DNA of 20,456 nucleotides, taken from assembly GCA_948891265.1 (NCBI GenBank), contig CAQUBD010000031.1, positions 1 through 20,456 of the forward strand. Reading direction: 5' to 3'. A model generated the notes under the pieces. The model was given only the letters and a program-made list of their open reading frames with translations. It ran no database searches and had not been told where the DNA came from. Of this stretch, positions 8,137-15,344 are shown in pieces (position 1 is the first letter of the stretch; each line of letters opens with the position of its first letter). The translations under genes and the position numbers were made by a program. The stretch comes from an uncultured Clostridia bacterium. Lineage in GTDB: Bacteria; Bacillota; Clostridia; TANB77; CAG-508.

Positions 8137-8361
8137 TTAATCTGCTACGTAATCGTTAAAATATTTATTAATTTCATTTTCGTATTCTTGTAATGTATTA
8201 TTTTCTACTTTTTCTGAATTTTTGTAATCATTGCTAGCTTTTTTTGCTTTGTCAAATAATCCACTTCCATTTAAAGATGCAATTGATATACCTGCTAAAA
8301 TTAATAATATAATTATTGTTATAACTAAAGCTACTAATGTAATACCTTTTTGTCCTTTCAT
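8137..8361 (-). CDS. Small type IV pilin-like protein
   Basis: A 74-aa protein with MKGQKG followed by ITLVALVITIIILLILAGIS, a class III prepilin leader probably cut after G6 and a long hydrophobic helix. The remaining 40 residues are charged and helical (KAKKASNDYKNSEKVENNTLQEYENEI), so there is almost no globular head. The +5 residue is alanine, not glutamate. Very short ITLVALVITI proteins are common in gut Clostridia. A strong GGAGGG site, its position after the alignment proteins and its own terminator suggest it is the most expressed subunit here, but a typical major pilin is about twice as long, so a second pilin gene elsewhere is possible. Confidence 0.75.
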   Translation of the reverse strand: MKGQKGITLVALVITIIILLILAGISIASLNGSGLFDKAKKASNDYKNSEKVENNTLQEYENEINKYFNDYVAD

Positions 8362-8444
8362 TATAGTTTTCCCTCCTTCTCTTTTTGATATAATATATAT
8401 ATACTATATTTATAAAAATAAATATAATTTTAATAACTATTTAA

Positions 8445-8882
8445 TTATTTTGTTCCTTTTTCAGGAATATATCCTGTTGTTTTATCATTTGTAGAATTTA
8501 TATTAACATTTGAATTTGTTGCATTATATCCTGAGTTCGTTGGATTTACAACTTGTCCATTATTTTCATTTGTTTTATTTCCATTTTCCTCATTTTCTAT
8601 AGTTTTAAATGGATTCTTTTTTCCTGGCACATATTCTTGTATCTTTTTATAATTATTTAAATCTGTTGCATCAATTTCATATGTTACTATAATTTCATCA
8701 TTAATATTATTTTGGCTTGTTTCTAATTCAGTTCTAACATTTTCAGGAGTAGTATAAGAAATTTTTTCTGGAATTATTTTGTTAGCTGGTACATATTCAT
8801 ATAGTAATACTCCTAAGACCATTATAATTGCTAATGCTAATAACAATATTATTATAATTTCTTTTATTATGTTTTTAGACAT
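8445..8882 (-). CDS. Bitopic membrane protein of the pilus operon, PilP-like
   Basis: A 145-aa protein with a short basic N-terminus, one membrane segment (about residues 7-28) and an external domain ending in an Asn-rich low-complexity tail. It sits directly after pilO, where Gram-negative clusters have pilP. The segment VPGKKNPFKTIE (around residues 85-96) resembles the G-x-x-[DN]PF box of PilP and GspC-like proteins that contact PilO/PilN. No lipobox is visible, which fits a Gram-positive version. I see the TM, the tail and the NPF box; the PilP role is inferred from position and this short motif. It may complete the alignment complex or link it to the cell wall. Confidence 0.55.
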   Translation of the reverse strand: MSKNIIKEIIIILLLALAIIMVLGVLLYEYVPANKIIPEKISYTTPENVRTELETSQNNINDEIIVTYEIDATDLNNYKKIQEYVPGKKNPFKTIENEENGNKTNENNGQVVNPTNSGYNATNSNVNINSTNDKTTGYIPEKGTK

Positions 8883-8914
8883 ATATACTCTCCTTTCGTT
8901 TTATCTATATTATC

Positions 8915-9619
8915 TTAATGAACATTAGATAGTTCTTGTGTTGTTTGTTGTATTGTGTTTTCCTGTTCAGTTAAGTTCTGATTATTGTTTGCTCCTTGAT
9001 TATTATTGGTATTTAAGTTATTTGTTGATATTCCTTCAATACTAATATTTTTACAAGTAAATGTCGCTTGTACTGTATTTGTATTTTCATCTGATAATGC
9101 TGTCATTCTAAAATCTTCTATTCTAAATCCTAATTTTGAATCATCTTCTATATTAGCTATAAAGTCTGCAATTCCTATATAAGGACCTGTTGCGGTAAAA
9201 TTTATATTATAAACATCTTCAGCTCCCGAAGACCCTCTAACTAACTCCATTTTTATAGTTACGCCTTCACTTTTTGCGTGATTTTCTACTCTTATTAATA
9301 AAAAGTCTATTTTATAGTCATATGATTGGTTTGCCGCTTCTATTTCACTGTCTGTGCTAACATTTACCATATCTTCATATTTAGTTTTTTCTGCTTGTAA
9401 TTTTTTTATTGTATCATTCAAATCATCTATTTTCTTTTGGTAATCTGTACTTGATAACTTAGTTGCTTCTTGTATTGTTCTATCTAATTCATCATTTTTT
9501 TCTTTTATTTCTGGTAATCCTAGAACATTTAATCCTCCTATTTGAAGTCCTTTCGCGATTGTTATTCCCGCTAATATGATTATTAATATAATAATTATAC
9601 TTAGTAATAATTTTTTCAT
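8915..9619 (-). CDS. pilO: Type IV pilus alignment protein PilO
   Basis: A 234-aa protein with an N-terminal membrane helix (about residues 3-22), a coiled coil (about 35-85) and a ferredoxin-like C-terminal domain. The segment VYNINFTATGPYIGIADFIANIEDDSKLGFRI matches the PilO pattern of a strand followed by a helix that packs in a dimer. The C-terminal 35 residues are Asn/Gln-rich (NNLNTNNNQGANNNQN) and likely disordered. It overlaps the end of pilMN by four bases (ATGA, 9616-9619), so the two are translationally coupled, as expected for partners that form a heterodimer in the membrane. Confidence 0.85.
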   Translation of the reverse strand: MKKLLLSIIIILIIILAGITIAKGLQIGGLNVLGLPEIKEKNDELDRTIQEATKLSSTDYQKKIDDLNDTIKKLQAEKTKYEDMVNVSTDSEIEAANQSYDYKIDFLLIRVENHAKSEGVTIKMELVRGSSGAEDVYNINFTATGPYIGIADFIANIEDDSKLGFRIEDFRMTALSDENTNTVQATFTCKNISIEGISTNNLNTNNNQGANNNQNLTEQENTIQQTTQELSNVH

Positions 9620-11241
9620 GGTAAATCACCTTCTATCTTAATAATTACTATATTATTTTCTTTTTGTCCAGAAGTAGAAACAACATTTGTAAGCATTCCT
9701 GAAGTTTTTATACTAGTTGTTAAATATCCTAATTGTGCATAAAATTTTGATTGTGCTTGAATTTCTATATGTGTACTTGTTGTATTTTCTATTGAAGTTA
9801 TTTGTACTTCATTTGGTATAATATACATTAATTTATTTAATAAATTTGGAACTGCTTTTTTTAGTCTATTATTTTCTTCTAATCTTTTATTTATTTCTTG
9901 TAAATTGTTAATTCTTGTTGTATATTCATTTGTTGCATTTTGCAAACTTTGTATATCTTTATTTACTATAGATATTTGATAATTAGTATTATTTATAGAG
10001 TCTTGGGCTTGTTTATTTTTTTGTTCTAATTGTTGTTTTATTAAATTTGCAAATCCTCCATATACTATAAATAATATTAATAATCCTGATATACCTCTTA
10101 TTAATCCTCTTTCAATAGTATCTAATGGAACATTAAAATCAATTGTAAATAAATTTGATTTCAATTTTTTATCTAAACTTTTTTCTTTATTCTTACCACC
10201 AATTTCCATTGTCAAAATTTCTGGCAGTTTATCTTTTAATGTAGATTTTTTAAAGTTAATTCCAGAAATCCCTTCTCCTAGTCCACTTAATGCTAATGAT
10301 ATAGCTGAGTTAACTTCTACATAATCTTTTATATTTATTTCTGGTGATATTTTTATAAAACTTGGTTTCAAGATTTCACATTTTACATTTTCCAAATATT
10401 CTTCAAAGTATAAATCTACGTTGTTAATTAAAGCTCCTGTACCTGTAATATATATTTTTTCTATTTTGTCAAAACTTTCATTTAATACTTTTCTAATATG
10501 CCCTACTATATCATATAATGTAGGCATAATTTCTTCCAAATAATTAGTTTCTTCTTCTAATAATTCTTTTCCTGCTGAAGTATATATAGTAGTCTCTTTA
10601 CATATTTCATATGCTTTTTGATATGAATTTTCTTTTAAATTTATTCTATCAAGTATATCCTTACTTCCAATATCTAAAGTTTTTACATCATAAATATTTT
10701 GATCTAATATTGTTGTTATTGAAGTCTTTTCTTCTATATTTACTATTAAGCAATTTTCTCTTTCGTCAAGTTTAGATATGTCTGATATTGTCATTCCTAT
10801 TGGGCTTATACTTTGTAATTTATAAGAATTAAATCTTTGTATTTTTTTGTTAAGTTCTATCTTATTTTCACTAATATGAATTACTTTCAATCTATCTTTC
10901 TGTTCAGTATTAGGAGTAATTGCATATCTTGTTTCAAAAACGTTAGGGTTATAGTTCTTGTCCGCACAAAATGCATCAAATTCTGTTCTTATTGCTTTTG
11001 GTAAATCTTTCTTATTTAAAAGTGCAAATACTTGAAAATAATTGTACATTTCTTCGGATAAGTTTATACTAATTGGTGTTTTATAGCTATACGTTTCTTC
11101 TACAATTTGTTTTAAAATTTGGTCTAAGTTATCATAAAATTTAACGCCAAATGTCTCTACTTTTATTTGGTCACGTTCTTTTGAAACTTTTGCATATTTA
11201 ATTATGTTCTCTTCTATATACAATCCAAGACAAGTCGACAT
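9616..11241 (-). CDS. pilMN: Fused PilM-PilN type IV pilus assembly protein
   Basis: A 541-aa protein with two parts. Residues 1-325 are an actin-like PilM domain: an initial CLGLYIEENIIKYAKV phosphate strand, a second strand CLIVNIEEKTSITTILD (164-180), and the adenosine motif IYITGTGALINNVDLYFEEYL (263-283). After a linker, a membrane helix (about 382-402), a coiled coil (about 403-460) and an alpha-beta domain (about 465-541) match PilN. In other bacteria PilM is cytosolic and grips the N-terminal peptide of PilN; the fusion makes that contact permanent. A fused pilMN gene is known from clostridial pilus clusters such as that of Clostridioides difficile. The start follows AAGGAG. It is the first gene of the pilus operon, 174 bases after rsmB. 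Confidence 0.88.
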   Translation of the reverse strand: MSTCLGLYIEENIIKYAKVSKERDQIKVETFGVKFYDNLDQILKQIVEETYSYKTPISINLSEEMYNYFQVFALLNKKDLPKAIRTEFDAFCADKNYNPNVFETRYAITPNTEQKDRLKVIHISENKIELNKKIQRFNSYKLQSISPIGMTISDISKLDERENCLIVNIEEKTSITTILDQNIYDVKTLDIGSKDILDRINLKENSYQKAYEICKETTIYTSAGKELLEEETNYLEEIMPTLYDIVGHIRKVLNESFDKIEKIYITGTGALINNVDLYFEEYLENVKCEILKPSFIKISPEINIKDYVEVNSAISLALSGLGEGISGINFKKSTLKDKLPEILTMEIGGKNKEKSLDKKLKSNLFTIDFNVPLDTIERGLIRGISGLLILFIVYGGFANLIKQQLEQKNKQAQDSINNTNYQISIVNKDIQSLQNATNEYTTRINNLQEINKRLEENNRLKKAVPNLLNKLMYIIPNEVQITSIENTTSTHIEIQAQSKFYAQLGYLTTSIKTSGMLTNVVSTSGQKENNIVIIKIEGDLP

Positions 11242-11341
11242 ATTTACTCCTTTTTCATTTTTATCATATAAATATATTTTTTCCCATTTTTTATTTATAA
11301 TACTTCTTTTATTTTCATTTTATGATATTAAATTCCTATTA

Positions 11342-11369
11342 ATTTTATCGTTTTTCCGTAAAATGTCAA
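11342..11369 (-). promoter_or_regulatory. Candidate sigma-A promoter of the pilus operon
   Basis: On the minus strand TTGACA (11364-11369) and TAAAAT (11342-11347) are 16 bases apart, in the gap between rsmB and pilMN. A transcript would begin near 11335, leaving about 90 bases of leader before pilMN. I looked for a cyclic-di-GMP riboswitch in that leader and saw none. Confidence 0.5.
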
Positions 11370-11415
11370 TATTTTTAATTTAATTGTAATGTAATTGTAA
11401 TAAATGTGTAATATT

Positions 11416-12711
11416 CTATTTTTTATTTAATTTACAGATAAAAAAGCCATCTTTTTCTTCATCTGGAATAATATTTAGAAAATCTTTTTTAGAGACTTCA
11501 AAATTGCTATTTTTCTTTAAAAATTGGAATATTACATTTTCATTTTCTTCTTTTAGAATACTACATGTAGAGTATACTAAAACTCCACCTTTTTTCAAAT
11601 ATTTCGAACAGTTTTCTAAAATATTTTGTTGAATCATTGATATCTCTGCTATATCTTCTACTCTTCTTTGCCATTTTATATCTGGCTTTCTTTTAATAAC
11701 TCCTATTCCAAGGCATGGAACATCTAATAATATTTTATCAAATTTTTCATTTAAGTTTTTATCATATAAACTTGCATCTTTTACCTTTGTTTTTATGATA
11801 TCTATTCCTAATCTTTTAGTATTTTTATCAACTAATTTAGTTCTATGTTCATGAATATCCCAGGCTTCTATATTTCCTCTGTTATTCATTAATTCTGCTA
11901 TATATGTAGTTTTTCCTCCAGGTGCAGAGCAAGCATCCAAAATTGTTTCTCCTTCTTTAGGATCCAAAATTTTTGCTGTTAAACCTGCTGATATGTCTTG
12001 GACTGTAAAAAAACCCTCTTTAAACAAATCTAAATTTTCAATATTCTTTATTTTATCTAGTATTAAAAAATCATCATACTTAGTTTCTTTATATTTAATA
12101 CCTTTTTCATTTAATTTTTCAATTAAATCTTCTTTTAAAATTTTTATTTTATTAATTCTTACAGTTGTTTTTGGTTTTATATTAGAATTTTCACATATTC
12201 GTTCAACTTCTTCTATATTATTATTTTTCAATAATTCTTTTATTATCCATTCTGGCATCGAAGTGGTTTTAGAAATTTTTTCTATATTATCTTCAATTTG
12301 AAAAAATTCTTCATAATCTTGCTTATCAATATTTCTTAAAATTGCATTTACAAAATTTGAACTTGAAACATGTCCATATCTTTTGGCCAAATTAACACTT
12401 TCGTTAACAGCAGCCGATTTTGGAATTTTGTCTAAAAAAATTATTTGGTATATCCCCATTCTTAAAATATTTATAATCCATTGCGATATTTTTTTTAACT
12501 TTATTTTTGAATGTTTTTTTATTATTTCATCCAATGTTAATCTCCATGTTGTTACACCATATACAATTTCTGAAATTAATCCTATATCTTTTTCATTAAG
12601 ATTTTTTATGTTCTGCTTTATTTCTTCATTAAGTACTATATTTGAATATGCTTGTTCTTTATCTATTTTATATAGTATCTTTAATGCTATTTCTCTTGTT
12701 TTATCAATCAT
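11416..12711 (-). CDS. rsmB: 16S rRNA (cytosine-C5)-methyltransferase RsmB
   Basis: A 431-aa RsmB/Sun protein, which uses S-adenosylmethionine to methylate C967 (E. coli numbering) of 16S rRNA. The N-terminal 140 residues are a NusB-like RNA-binding domain (DKTREIALKILYKIDK, later SAAVNESVNLAKRYG), followed by a Rossmann methyltransferase. Motif I is DACSAPGGKT (259-268), motif IV is DVPCLGIG (330-337, C333) and motif VI is STCS (381-384, catalytic C383). The family usually has DVPCSGTG, so the Ser-to-Leu and Thr-to-Ile changes next to C333 are mildly unusual. The start follows AAGGAGG. It is divergent from the spore operon and upstream of the pilus genes, to which it is unlikely to be functionally tied. 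Confidence 0.95.
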   Translation of the reverse strand: MIDKTREIALKILYKIDKEQAYSNIVLNEEIKQNIKNLNEKDIGLISEIVYGVTTWRLTLDEIIKKHSKIKLKKISQWIINILRMGIYQIIFLDKIPKSAAVNESVNLAKRYGHVSSSNFVNAILRNIDKQDYEEFFQIEDNIEKISKTTSMPEWIIKELLKNNNIEEVERICENSNIKPKTTVRINKIKILKEDLIEKLNEKGIKYKETKYDDFLILDKIKNIENLDLFKEGFFTVQDISAGLTAKILDPKEGETILDACSAPGGKTTYIAELMNNRGNIEAWDIHEHRTKLVDKNTKRLGIDIIKTKVKDASLYDKNLNEKFDKILLDVPCLGIGVIKRKPDIKWQRRVEDIAEISMIQQNILENCSKYLKKGGVLVYSTCSILKEENENVIFQFLKKNSNFEVSKKDFLNIIPDEEKDGFFICKLNKK

Positions 12712-12871
12712 TTTAATATCCTCCTTAAAAATTATACTTAATTTTTTTCTATATAACCTGCACCCAATTCCTAATTTCGATTATATATCTTTTTTTATAA
12801 AAATTCTATATTTTGTATATTTTTTCTAAAAACGGAAAAAATAATCTTAAAATATTTTTTGGAGGTTAAAT

Positions 12872-13093
12872 ATGGATATAGAAAAACATTTAATAATCAC
12901 TGGAACTTCTGATGTATCATGGAAAGATGCTATTGTAAAAACAATAAGTGAAGCATCAAAAACTATTGACTATTTGTCCGGTGTAAAAATTTTAGAGCAA
13001 CGAGCTAAAATTGATGGTAATAAAATATCTGAATATTTTGTTGATTTAGATTTAAGTTTTTTAGTAGATTTAAATAGAAAGGATGATAAATAA
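12872..13093 (+). CDS. Dodecin-like protein at the head of the spoVA operon
   Basis: A 73-aa protein with the dodecin fold pattern: a strand with GTSDVSWKDAI (11-21), a helix SEASKTIDYL, then VKILEQRAKIDGNKISEYFVDLDLSF. Dodecins form dodecameric shells that bind flavins or coenzyme A. Aligned by eye with the halobacterial dodecin, the flavin-stacking tryptophan (W36) is glycine (G37) and the flavin-contacting glutamine (Q55) is phenylalanine (F56), so ordinary flavin storage is doubtful. GGAGG lies 6 bases from the ATG. Its stop overlaps the spoVAC start by one base (TAATG), so it is coupled to spoVAC and probably made in the forespore. The spore role is inferred from context only. Confidence 0.8.
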   Translation: MDIEKHLIITGTSDVSWKDAIVKTISEASKTIDYLSGVKILEQRAKIDGNKISEYFVDLDLSFLVDLNRKDDK

Positions 13094-13557
13094 TGAATCC
13101 TATTGAAACAAAACAAACATATCAAGAATATGTAGAAAAAAAATCGCCTAATTCCCCAATATTAAAGAATTGTTTTAATGCTTTTTGGGTTGGTGGTTTA
13201 ATCTGTACAATTGGCCAAATAATTATGAATATCTGCAAAGAACGAGGATTTGACCAAAATTTATCTGGTACTATTGTATCTATAATACTAATTGGTTTAT
13301 CTGCATTTTTAACTGGTCTTAATTTGTTTAACAAGATTGGTAAATTTGCTGGTGCAGGATCTTTAATACCAATAACAGGTTTTGCAAATTCAATTGTTTC
13401 TCCTGCTATGGAATATAAATCTGAAGGTTATGTTATGGGTGTTGGTGGGAAAATGTTTACTGTAGCTGGTCCAGTATTAGTTTTTGGTATTTCTGCTTCT
13501 ATAATCGTTGGTATTGTTTATTTGATTTTTAATACTCAAAGTATGACTTTAGTTTAA
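13093..13557 (+). CDS. spoVAC: Stage V sporulation protein AC
   Basis: A 154-aa membrane protein of the SpoVA channel, which moves calcium-dipicolinate into the forespore and out on germination; SpoVAC is described as mechanosensitive in Bacillus. It has the family's hydrophobic segments, including FNAFWVGGLICTIGQIIMNI (28-47) and a helix near 60-80. The signature FAGAGSLIPITGFANSI (about 86-102) is followed by a last membrane segment near 125-148. AAAGGA lies 9 bases before the ATG, inside the dodecin-like gene. It is paralogous to SpoVAE downstream (compare VGGLICxIGQI and AGAGxxxPxTGF in both). Confidence 0.95.
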   Translation: MNPIETKQTYQEYVEKKSPNSPILKNCFNAFWVGGLICTIGQIIMNICKERGFDQNLSGTIVSIILIGLSAFLTGLNLFNKIGKFAGAGSLIPITGFANSIVSPAMEYKSEGYVMGVGGKMFTVAGPVLVFGISASIIVGIVYLIFNTQSMTLV

Positions 13558-13558
13558 C

Positions 13559-13677
13559 TGAGACAGTTGGGACAGTCCAATTTTGTCTCATGATTTTGTC
13601 GAAATTTATCTTTTATATTCTTTCGACAAAATATACTATATTTTATGAGACAAAATTGGACTGTCCCAACTGTCTCA
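13559..13677. repeat. 119-bp nested palindromic element between spoVAC and spoVAD
   Basis: Outer arms 13559-13591 and 13645-13677 are perfect 33-bp inverted repeats, beginning TGAGACAGTTGGGACAGTCC and ending in its complement. Inner arms ATTTTGTCGAAA (13593-13604) and TTTCGACAAAAT (13621-13632) pair as well, around a 16-base loop. Each outer arm is itself bounded by TGAGACA and TGTCTCA, like the 31-bp element at 1159-1189. It starts one base after the spoVAC stop codon and ends at the first base of the spoVAD ribosome binding site. No transposase is encoded; it is a non-coding mobile palindrome candidate. In the mRNA it would fold into a very long hairpin. Confidence 0.85.
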
Positions 13678-13691
13678 AAGGAGTTGATTTT

Positions 13692-14694
13692 TTGGAAAAG
13701 TTAGGAAAACAAACTATTAAATTTAATAATCCCCCTACTATTACAGAATGTGCTTCTATTGTTGGTCCTAAAGAATCTCAGGGGCCTCTTTGTAAGTACT
13801 TTGATCAAACATTAGATGATGAATTTTGGGGAGAAAAAACTTGGGAAAAAGCCGAGAGCAAAATAATAAAAGAAACTGTAAATACTGTTATTAGTAAATC
13901 TGGTGTTCCTTCTGAGAAAATTGATTGTTGTTTTGCAGGAGATTTACTTAATCAATGTATTTCTTCTAGTTTTGGTCTTCGTGAATTAAGTATTCCATTT
14001 TTTGGTGTATTTGGTGCTTGTTCTACTTTCGTTGAGTCTATGTCTTTGTCAGCTATTGCTGTGGAAAGTTTTGCAGAACATGCTTTGTGTGCTACTTCAA
14101 GTCATTTTTGTAGTGCAGAAAAACAATTTAGATTCCCTCTCGAACTTGGTAATCAAAGACCACCTTCTGCGCAATGGACTGTTACTGGCAGTGGTGCTGC
14201 AATAATATCAAAAACAGGACAGGGTCCTTATATTACTAGTATTACACCTGGGAAAATTGTTGATATGGGTATAAAAGATGCTAATAATATGGGTGCTGCT
14301 ATGGCTCCTGCTTTTGCAGATACTCTAATCACTCATTTTTTAGATACTGGCAGAAATCCTAGCTACTATGATGCTATTATTAGTCGGCGATTTAGGTCAT
14401 GTTGGAAAAGAAATTGCTATTGATATTGCAAAATCACAAGGCTACAATATTAAATCTAATTATAATGATTGTGGTGTTTTAATATTTGATAAGAGTAATC
14501 AAGACACTCACTCTGGTGGTAGTGGTTGTGCTTGTTGTGGAACTGTATTTTCTGGATATCTATTTAAGCAATTAAAAGAAAGAAAAATAAAAAAACTATT
14601 ACTAATTGCTACTGGTGCTTTAATGAATTCTACAAGCTCTCAACAAGGTGAAAGCATTCCTGGTATTGCTCACGCAATTAGTATAGAACTATAA
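13692..14694 (+). pseudogene. spoVAD: Stage V sporulation protein AD, frameshifted
   Basis: SpoVAD is the thiolase-fold, DPA-binding subunit of the SpoVA apparatus on the inner spore membrane. The true start is a TTG at 13692, 8 bases after AAAGGAG, giving EKLGKQTIKFNNPPTITECASIVGPKES; the ATG at 13590 lies inside the palindrome. Codons are continuous to 14384, then an extra base near 14385 shifts the frame: IIS should run into GDLGHVGKEIAIDIAKSQGY, which continues from 14386 to the stop at 14694. Removing one base gives 333 aa, near the 338 of Bacillus subtilis. Conserved parts lie on both sides: GACSTFVES (C110) before, and TGALMNSTSSQQGESIPGIAHA at the end. This is either a real inactivating mutation or an assembly error. 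Confidence 0.88.
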
Positions 14695-14728
14695 AGCGAA
14701 AGGCTTCGAAGGCAAGATTTGGCAGACG

Positions 14729-14749
14729 AGATTTTTCAAAGAAAAATCT
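14729..14749 (+). repeat. Hairpin between spoVAD and spoVAE
   Basis: AGATTTTTC (14729-14737) and GAAAAATCT (14741-14749) form a perfect 9-bp stem with an AAA loop, extendable by two pairs. There is no T tail, so it is not a clear terminator. The 102 bases between the two genes are GC-richer than the genes and look like inserted or repetitive DNA. Confidence 0.5.
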
Positions 14750-14753
14750 TGGA

Positions 14754-14787
14754 TGACGATGAGCGGAACGAAGTGAAACGAAAGGAG
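14754..14787 (+). promoter_or_regulatory. TGACGAT...AACGAAGTGAAA motif with the spoVAE ribosome binding site
   Basis: TGACGATGAGC, then AACGAAGTGAAACGAAAGGAG; the final AAAGGAG (14781-14787) is the spoVAE Shine-Dalgarno site, 9 bases from the ATG. Nearly the same arrangement precedes rpmI and rplT on the other strand. This site decides the spoVAE start. Confidence 0.45.
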
Positions 14788-14796
14788 ATTTTTTCT

Positions 14797-15189
14797 ATGG
14801 ATATAGATTGGGCAAATGTATTTAATTGGATGTCACTTTTAAAATGTTTTGTCGTTGGAGGACTAATATGTATAATAGGGCAAATTTTAATTGACAAAAC
14901 AAAGTTAACTCCAGCTAGAATTTTAGTAATTTTTGTTACTACTGGTGCAATTCTAGGTGGACTTGGTATATATCAATATGTAGTTGATTTTGCAGGTGCT
15001 GGAGCCACAGTCCCACTTACTGGTTTTGGCTATAATTTAGCAAAAGGTGCTATTGAGGGAGTTAAGGATACTGGATTAATAGGAGCATTTACTGGTGGAG
15101 TAAAGGCATCTGCTGGTGGAATTGCAGCAGCTGTATTTTTTGGATATTTAGCATCTCTTATTTCTAAACCTAAAATGAAAAAGCAATAA
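14797..15189 (+). CDS. spoVAE: Stage V sporulation protein AE
   Basis: A 130-aa membrane protein of the SpoVA DPA channel, paralogous to SpoVAC. It has LKCFVVGGLICIIGQILID (about 14-32), a central helix ILVIFVTTGAILGGLGIYQYV, the family signature DFAGAGATVPLTGFGYNLAKGAIEGV and a last segment ASAGGIAAAVFFGYLASLIS. An ORF runs upstream to 14719, but those extra 26 residues (MADEIFQRK...) are charged and unlike the family; AAAGGAG lies 9 bases from the ATG at 14797, so that start was chosen. It is the last gene of the operon; the terminator stem includes its final codons. Confidence 0.94.
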   Translation: MDIDWANVFNWMSLLKCFVVGGLICIIGQILIDKTKLTPARILVIFVTTGAILGGLGIYQYVVDFAGAGATVPLTGFGYNLAKGAIEGVKDTGLIGAFTGGVKASAGGIAAAVFFGYLASLISKPKMKKQ

Positions 15190-15221
15190 AAAAGCATGTT
15201 TATGCTTTTTTATTGCTTTTT
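15178..15221 (+). terminator. Terminator of the spoVA operon
   Basis: A perfect 20-bp stem (15178-15197 with 15202-15221) closes on a four-base loop and runs into CATTTTTAT. The stem arms read AAAAAGCAATAAAAAAGCAT and its complement. It begins inside the last codons of spoVAE and can also end transcripts coming from the other side. Confidence 0.9.
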
Positions 15222-15240
15222 CATTTTTATATTATTATAT

Positions 15241-15338
15241 GAAAGTTCTATTTATGCATAAATGTTTAATTATATCTTCAATAAACTTTCCTATAAAATA
15301 TAAATACATTCCACAGAAAAATTGCTTAGCAATTTTTC
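15241..15338. other. Two stem-loops in the spoVAE-rplT gap
   Basis: GAAAGTT (15241-15247) pairs with AACTTTC (15284-15290) around a loop holding the 12-bp palindrome TTTATGCATAAA. Next, GAAAAATTGC (15316-15325) and GCAATTTTTC (15329-15338) form a 10-bp hairpin with a TTA loop. The gap 15190-15409 contains no ORF. These may be 3' structures of the convergent transcripts. Confidence 0.4.
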
Positions 15339-15344
15339 GCGGGC

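Noticed and set aside
11242..11341. Cyclic-di-GMP riboswitch controlling the pilus operon
   Set aside because: Pilus operons in some clostridia have one, but this short AT-rich leader shows none of the conserved GEMM elements.
12712..12871. Sigma-G promoter for the spore operon
   Set aside because: Forespore control is expected, but I could not find a convincing -35/-10 pair with correct spacing in this AT-rich gap.
13559..13677. Rho-independent terminator between spoVAC and spoVAD
   Set aside because: The stem is very long but no T run follows; the spoVAD ribosome binding site begins immediately.
13590..13691. N-terminal extension of spoVAD from an ATG at 13590
   Set aside because: The 34 residues are translated from the palindromic element, do not resemble SpoVAD, and a good ribosome binding site precedes the TTG at 13692.
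14379..14390. Programmed ribosomal frameshift in spoVAD
   Set aside because: No slippery heptamer, stop codon or downstream stimulator is visible, and SpoVAD is not known to use one. A mutation or assembly error is simpler.
14719..14796. 26-residue N-terminal extension of SpoVAE
   Set aside because: It is encoded by the hairpin and shared upstream module; the ribosome binding site and family start both point to 14797.
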